This document shows, piece after piece, positions 14,672-17,315 of a stretch of 17,315 bases of DNA. The notes under the pieces are model-generated. The model was not told the DNA's origin, made no database searches, and saw only the letters and a program-made list of their open reading frames with translations. Numbering within the stretch: position 1 is the first letter of the stretch; each line of letters begins with the position of its first letter. This stretch comes from Caryophanales bacterium UBA6356 (GTDB lineage Bacteria; Bacillota_I; Bacilli_A; RFN20; CAG-826): positions 1 through 17,315 of the forward strand of contig DJRQ01000013.1 in NCBI GenBank assembly GCA_002440125.1. The letters are read 5' to 3'. The translations under genes and the position numbers were made by a program.

Positions 14672-15883
14672 ATGAAAAAGAACGATTTCATGGGTTATTT
14701 GGTCTATGCCATCATGATTGGCATAGCAATTGGCGTCGGCCTAGGGGTTATTCGTCCCCTCTTTTCAACGAATGCCTTGCTTCAAGGAAACGTCGGCATT
14801 GTTTTTGTCTTGCTCGCCGTTATCGGAGGCATTATATTCACCGCTCTTATGCTGGAACTTGGTCACCTTCTTGGAGCTAAAGTGGGTAAATACAAAGTTA
14901 CTTCTTGGAACTGCCTCTTCTTCCAATTCAAGAAAGACGAGAAAGGAAAGACGAAATTTGCTTTCGCTAATTTCGATGGCATTACCGGAGAAACCAAATA
15001 TGTCCCTCTCGATCCAAAGAAAAGCAATCCAAGGCACATTATTTTCATGCCCTTGGTGTTTTTCTTGCTTGAGGTTGTTGTTTGTTCCGTTTTGATGGTT
15101 TTAGGAAATATTTTTGGTGGGGCGTGGATTTGGTCGTTTATCGTTGGCGTTGTCATTTTAACGGTGGGCGGCATGATTTTCCTTTACGATATTTTCCCCG
15201 CTGCGCTTGATGGAAAAAACGATGGTTTCTTAATCCCCATCCTCAATAACGAAACGAACGTCTATGCCTATAATGAGATGCTTATTGCCGAGGATATGAT
15301 GCGGAGAGGCAAGAAAGTCGCTTCTACTCCCGTTTATCAAAACGTGACTGATTTTACCTATCGACTCAATGATGTGACGATCTATAACCGTCTTGCCGAT
15401 GGCGATTATAATGGCGCCTTGGAAATTAATGAACTGACCATCAATTCTAAAGATACGGTTTCTCGTAGAATCTATAACAACGCTATCGCCCAACGCACCG
15501 CGATAGATTTGTATAGAAAGCCCTTAGAAGAAGCGAAAGAAGAATATATAGCGCTTCCTTTGGAGGAAAAGAAATATATTGAATCCCTGGCGAGTGCCCC
15601 GGCCGTTCGGGCTTATATACTTGTTAGCGGTCTTATTAACGACTCCATCAACGAAACAAAAGGAGCCATGGATCAAGCCGATGCCGCCATTAAGGCGTCT
15701 GGCGAAGATAAGAGAAAAGTCGAAGAAAGATTAATGAAGTTTGCTGTGAAAAAGGTTCTCGAAAAGCATCCGGATTGGGATTTCTCCGAATACAACATCA
15801 ACAAGGATTCGTTGACGAATAAACAAGAGACGAAGGAAGAATCGAAAAACGAAACCGAAGAATCGGAAAAGGAAGAAAAATAA
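14672..15883 (+). CDS. M50-like membrane protein with incomplete zinc site (probable pseudoprotease)
   Basis: A 403-residue membrane protein with four hydrophobic segments near residues 6-28, 40-64, 124-147 and 150-175, then a long soluble, charged C-terminal part ending in a Glu/Lys-rich tail. The layout follows a Bacillota group of M50 (site-2-protease-like) proteins: a HELGH-like motif at the end of segment 2, a GYKFxS-like stretch (here KYKVTSWN), and a PxxxxGxxNDG-like motif. Here the first His of HELGH is Leu (L61-E62-L63-G64-H65, from base 14852), while Glu, the second His and the NDG Asp (D184) remain. Zinc hydrolysis is therefore doubtful. ATG 14672 is chosen over ATG 14666 because GGGAGG (14659-14664) is 7 bases away, against 1 for the earlier codon. 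It is the last gene of the operon, followed by a terminator. A plain uncharacterised membrane protein is the alternative. Confidence 0.65.
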   Translation: MKKNDFMGYLVYAIMIGIAIGVGLGVIRPLFSTNALLQGNVGIVFVLLAVIGGIIFTALMLELGHLLGAKVGKYKVTSWNCLFFQFKKDEKGKTKFAFANFDGITGETKYVPLDPKKSNPRHIIFMPLVFFLLEVVVCSVLMVLGNIFGGAWIWSFIVGVVILTVGGMIFLYDIFPAALDGKNDGFLIPILNNETNVYAYNEMLIAEDMMRRGKKVASTPVYQNVTDFTYRLNDVTIYNRLADGDYNGALEINELTINSKDTVSRRIYNNAIAQRTAIDLYRKPLEEAKEEYIALPLEEKKYIESLASAPAVRAYILVSGLINDSINETKGAMDQADAAIKASGEDKRKVEERLMKFAVKKVLEKHPDWDFSEYNINKDSLTNKQETKEESKNETEESEKEEK

Positions 15884-15901
15884 CCCTCTAAAGAAGTTAA
15901 C

Positions 15902-15927
15902 AAAAGGCGCGATTTAGCGCCTTTTTT
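15902..15927. terminator. Bidirectional intrinsic terminator between convergent units
   Basis: A perfect 9-bp stem AAAAGGCGC (15902-15910) / GCGCCTTTT (15917-15925) with a 6-base loop. T residues follow on the plus strand and, because the arms are A- and T-ended, a U-run also forms on the minus strand. It ends the six-gene operon; the minus-strand AbiEi-like gene stop (15926-15928) touches it, so it serves both directions. Confidence 0.92.
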
Positions 15928-16543
15928 AGTGCTTCCAAAAGGAACGGTAGAGGTCTGTTTTCAAAAGCTTAGAAAAGGTTTTGGCTGGGAAGCGCGATAT
16001 TAGGCTCGATAAGTTTGTTGCGCTTAGATGCTCTTGTCGTACGTAGTTTGATAATGTCGATAGATTTTCTTCTATTTCCGAAGTTGGGGCGGATGATATA
16101 TAAGTCAAGAAAGAGACGAGAGAAACGTTGTATTTATCGATTTTTACGTACGGCTTTCGGAGGATGAAGTTCTCATTGAACATTGAAACGCTTTTCCTCC
16201 CGCTTGTGGCAAAGTTGCTTACGATTTCTAGTTTAGTGTCTTTTGGTGAAATAGCTTTGCCTTTTAATATATTAAGGAAGGCTTTTCCAGAAAAGAAACC
16301 ATATACCTTTCCGTTTCTTTCTATATAGCGGAGTCGAATGGCATCCAGCGCGGTTGGGCTTTTTGCGCCTTTAAAGAAATAAATGCCATATGAATACCTT
16401 TCTATCTTTCCTTCGTGAATCCAAGAAAGAACCTCTTTTTTGAGGGTTGGATCCACCATGTAATCTTTCAAGAAATCACTCATAAGAAAGAGAGTTCCAG
16501 GTGGATTTTTATCACTTAGTTTCGAGAGGTTATTTTTCTTCAT
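15926..16543 (-). CDS. AbiEi-like (DUF6088-type) winged-helix protein, orphan
   Basis: A 205-residue protein of the AbiEi/DUF6088 kind, known as the antitoxin and transcriptional autorepressor of type IV AbiE toxin-antitoxin systems. Residues about 15-60 form a short winged helix ending GKIERYSYGIYFF, matching the typical G-I-x-R-xx-x-G-x-Y pattern. This is followed by a KVYGFFSGKAFLNIL stretch and EIVSNFATSGRKSV...ILRKPYVKI, the usual beta-rich AbiEi core. No AbiEii nucleotidyltransferase toxin lies downstream, where a terminator and convergent operon begin, nor is one visible upstream. No Shine-Dalgarno precedes ATG 16543, but a good promoter ends 6 bases before it, predicting a leaderless mRNA. 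Composition is more AT-rich than the core genes, consistent with transfer. Family call moderately sure; function may be regulation rather than antitoxin. Confidence 0.65.
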   Translation of the reverse strand: MKKNNLSKLSDKNPPGTLFLMSDFLKDYMVDPTLKKEVLSWIHEGKIERYSYGIYFFKGAKSPTALDAIRLRYIERNGKVYGFFSGKAFLNILKGKAISPKDTKLEIVSNFATSGRKSVSMFNENFILRKPYVKIDKYNVSLVSFLTYISSAPTSEIEENLSTLSNYVRQEHLSATNLSSLISRFPAKTFSKLLKTDLYRSFWKH

Positions 16544-16549
16544 GTTTTA

Positions 16550-16578
16550 ATTATAAAATAAACTAAACAAGAGGTAAA
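16550..16578 (-). promoter_or_regulatory. Promoter of the AbiEi-like gene, predicting a leaderless transcript
   Basis: Read on the minus strand, TATAAT (16555-16550) lies 17 bases after TTTACC (16578-16573), which matches four of six -35 positions. The start point would be 6-7 bases past the -10 box, at or next to the A of ATG 16543. A second, weaker option (TATAAT at 16612-16607 after TTGATA with a 15-base spacer) would give a 5' UTR of roughly 55 bases that still lacks a ribosome site near the ATG. Confidence 0.55.
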
Positions 16579-16642
16579 AATATAAATTCCTTTTTTAAAA
16601 CACGCGATTATATCGAGCAAAAACAATTATCAAATTTTAGAT

Positions 16643-17221
16643 TTAATCTTTTTGCTCACCTTCTATTTTGTTTTTAGGCGTAACCTCGGTTGCTTTCTTT
16701 TTTTGTCGCCAACTCCTGTCATTAATTTTTTTAGAAGCGGCTTCAATTATTTGCTTTTTAAAATCTTCTGGATTCGGATAGTCCCCTTTATTTGCCTCAA
16801 AATCTGTCAATTTTTTTACGAGGTTATCAAGTATATCCACATATTCGCCAAAGCCAATTTGATAGAAATAACCCAATCCGGTTTTAACATATTTGTTTTC
16901 GTCTTTGCACAATACAGTTATTACACCGTTTTCAAAGAGAGCGGTCACACAATTGACGATTAACTTGCCTATGTTCGTTGAAGACGTAATCTGCTTATAT
17001 TCGCTCCCTCCGCAATAAAGATCATCAATCGTCGTTTTGGTGGCATCGGCTATCTTTTTTAGAGAGCGGAGACCGATGTTCCGATTTCCGTTCTCGTAAC
17101 TCGAAATCTGTGTAATAGAAATCCCGGTTAATTCGTGCAAATCGCGTTGTGTCAGCGCCACCTTTCGTCTTGCCGCTTTTATTCTTTCCCCGATTATTTT
17201 GCCCTCTTTGCCACTTTCCAT
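16643..17221 (-). CDS. XRE-family helix-turn-helix regulator
   Basis: A 192-residue protein with an N-terminal Cro/C1-type helix-turn-helix (about residues 9-67). RRKVALTQRDLHELTGISITQISSYENGNRNIGLRSLKKIADAT shows the family pattern TQxxLxxxxGIxxxxISxYExGxR. The C-terminal part (about 73-192) is not recognised; it has a hydrophobic stretch near 84-105 and a Lys/Glu-rich tail, and might bind a partner or ligand. Such repressors are common in phages and conjugative elements. ATG 17221 has AAGGGAGA (17234-17227) at proper spacing. The region behind it (17222-17315) holds inverted repeats that could be its own operator. The sequence is AT-richer than the gyrase-side genes: one sample line (16681-16740) counts 23 G+C in 60, against 36 in 60 at 1321-1380. 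The downstream neighbour is the AbiEi-like gene, 99 bases away. Confidence 0.85.
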   Translation of the reverse strand: MESGKEGKIIGERIKAARRKVALTQRDLHELTGISITQISSYENGNRNIGLRSLKKIADATKTTIDDLYCGGSEYKQITSSTNIGKLIVNCVTALFENGVITVLCKDENKYVKTGLGYFYQIGFGEYVDILDNLVKKLTDFEANKGDYPNPEDFKKQIIEAASKKINDRSWRQKKKATEVTPKNKIEGEQKD

Positions 17222-17315
17222 ATGTTTCTCCCTTTTGCAAATAAAACTTATCTATTACGATAAAGTTTACTAATAAGATAATTTATACTCTCAAAAATGA
17301 GTAGTTTGTTGTTTG
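17222..17315. promoter_or_regulatory. Upstream region of the XRE gene with inverted repeats, candidate operator
   Basis: This AT-rich stretch contains TTATC (17248-17252) and GATAA (17259-17263) around a 6-base spacer, and a larger imperfect inverted repeat made by TTATCTATTA (17248-17257) and TAATAAGATAA (17271-17281). Such nested symmetry is typical of XRE autoregulation. On the minus strand TTGAGA (17295-17290) is a -35 candidate, with only a weak -10 (TAAACT, 19-base spacing). On the plus strand TATACT (17284-17289) lies 7 bases before an ATG at 17297 that stays open to the window end. Confidence 0.4.

Noticed and set aside
1..17315. Mycoplasma-type code (UGA as Trp)
   Set aside because: TGA cleanly ends the glycosyltransferase, psuG and TetR genes, and Trp is encoded by TGG.
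1..17315. CRISPR array, insertion sequence, tRNA or rRNA
   Set aside because: No regular spaced repeats, transposase motif, terminal inverted repeats or cloverleaf and rRNA signatures were seen by reading both strands; no search was run.

Overview
The window reads as chromosomal DNA of a low-to-mid GC member of the Bacillota, most likely a Bacilli, Erysipelotrichia or RF39-type lineage close to the Mollicutes. The evidence is the order gyrB-gyrA-(glycosyltransferase)-serS-SRP RNA/tadA, which resembles the origin-proximal block of Bacillus-like genomes, together with strong AGGAGG-type ribosome binding sites and a short 4.5S-like SRP RNA. TGA ends several genes (the glycosyltransferase, psuG and the TetR gene), so the Mycoplasma code, in which UGA means Trp, is not used. 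The species cannot be named from the sequence.

Layout. (1) Bases 1-5924, plus strand: the 3' part of gyrB, then gyrA, a GT-B-type glycosyltransferase and serS, tightly packed and ended by a terminator at 5941-5967. (2) Bases 6021-6595: a promoter, a small SRP RNA and tadA, whose start lies directly behind the SRP RNA, so the two probably share a transcript. (3) Bases 6647-15883: six same-strand genes that overlap or nearly touch. They are a MacB-like ABC transporter fusion, a CtpE-like P-type ATPase, psuG, a TetR-type regulator, an iron-dependent alcohol dehydrogenase and an M50-like membrane protein lacking one zinc histidine. A bidirectional terminator at 15902-15927 ends the run. (4) Bases 15926-17315: a visibly AT-richer minus-strand segment with an AbiEi-like winged-helix protein that has no AbiEii toxin partner, an XRE-type repressor, and an upstream region with inverted repeats. 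This looks like the edge of an accessory region.

How the parts relate. Regions 1 and 2 are housekeeping: DNA supercoiling, Ser-tRNA charging, protein targeting and tRNA A34 deamination. Region 3 combines membrane transport, a TetR sensor and an aldehyde/alcohol oxidoreductase with pseudouridine salvage; a common purpose is not evident. Region 4 is regulatory or defence-like.

The points most worth a second look are non-consensus residues at two quinolone-determining positions of gyrase (GyrA 87-equivalent is Leu, GyrB 426-equivalent is Asn), the M50-like pseudoprotease, the SRP RNA-tadA junction, and the orphan AbiEi-like gene with a promoter that predicts a leaderless mRNA. No CRISPR array, insertion sequence, tRNA or rRNA is visible.
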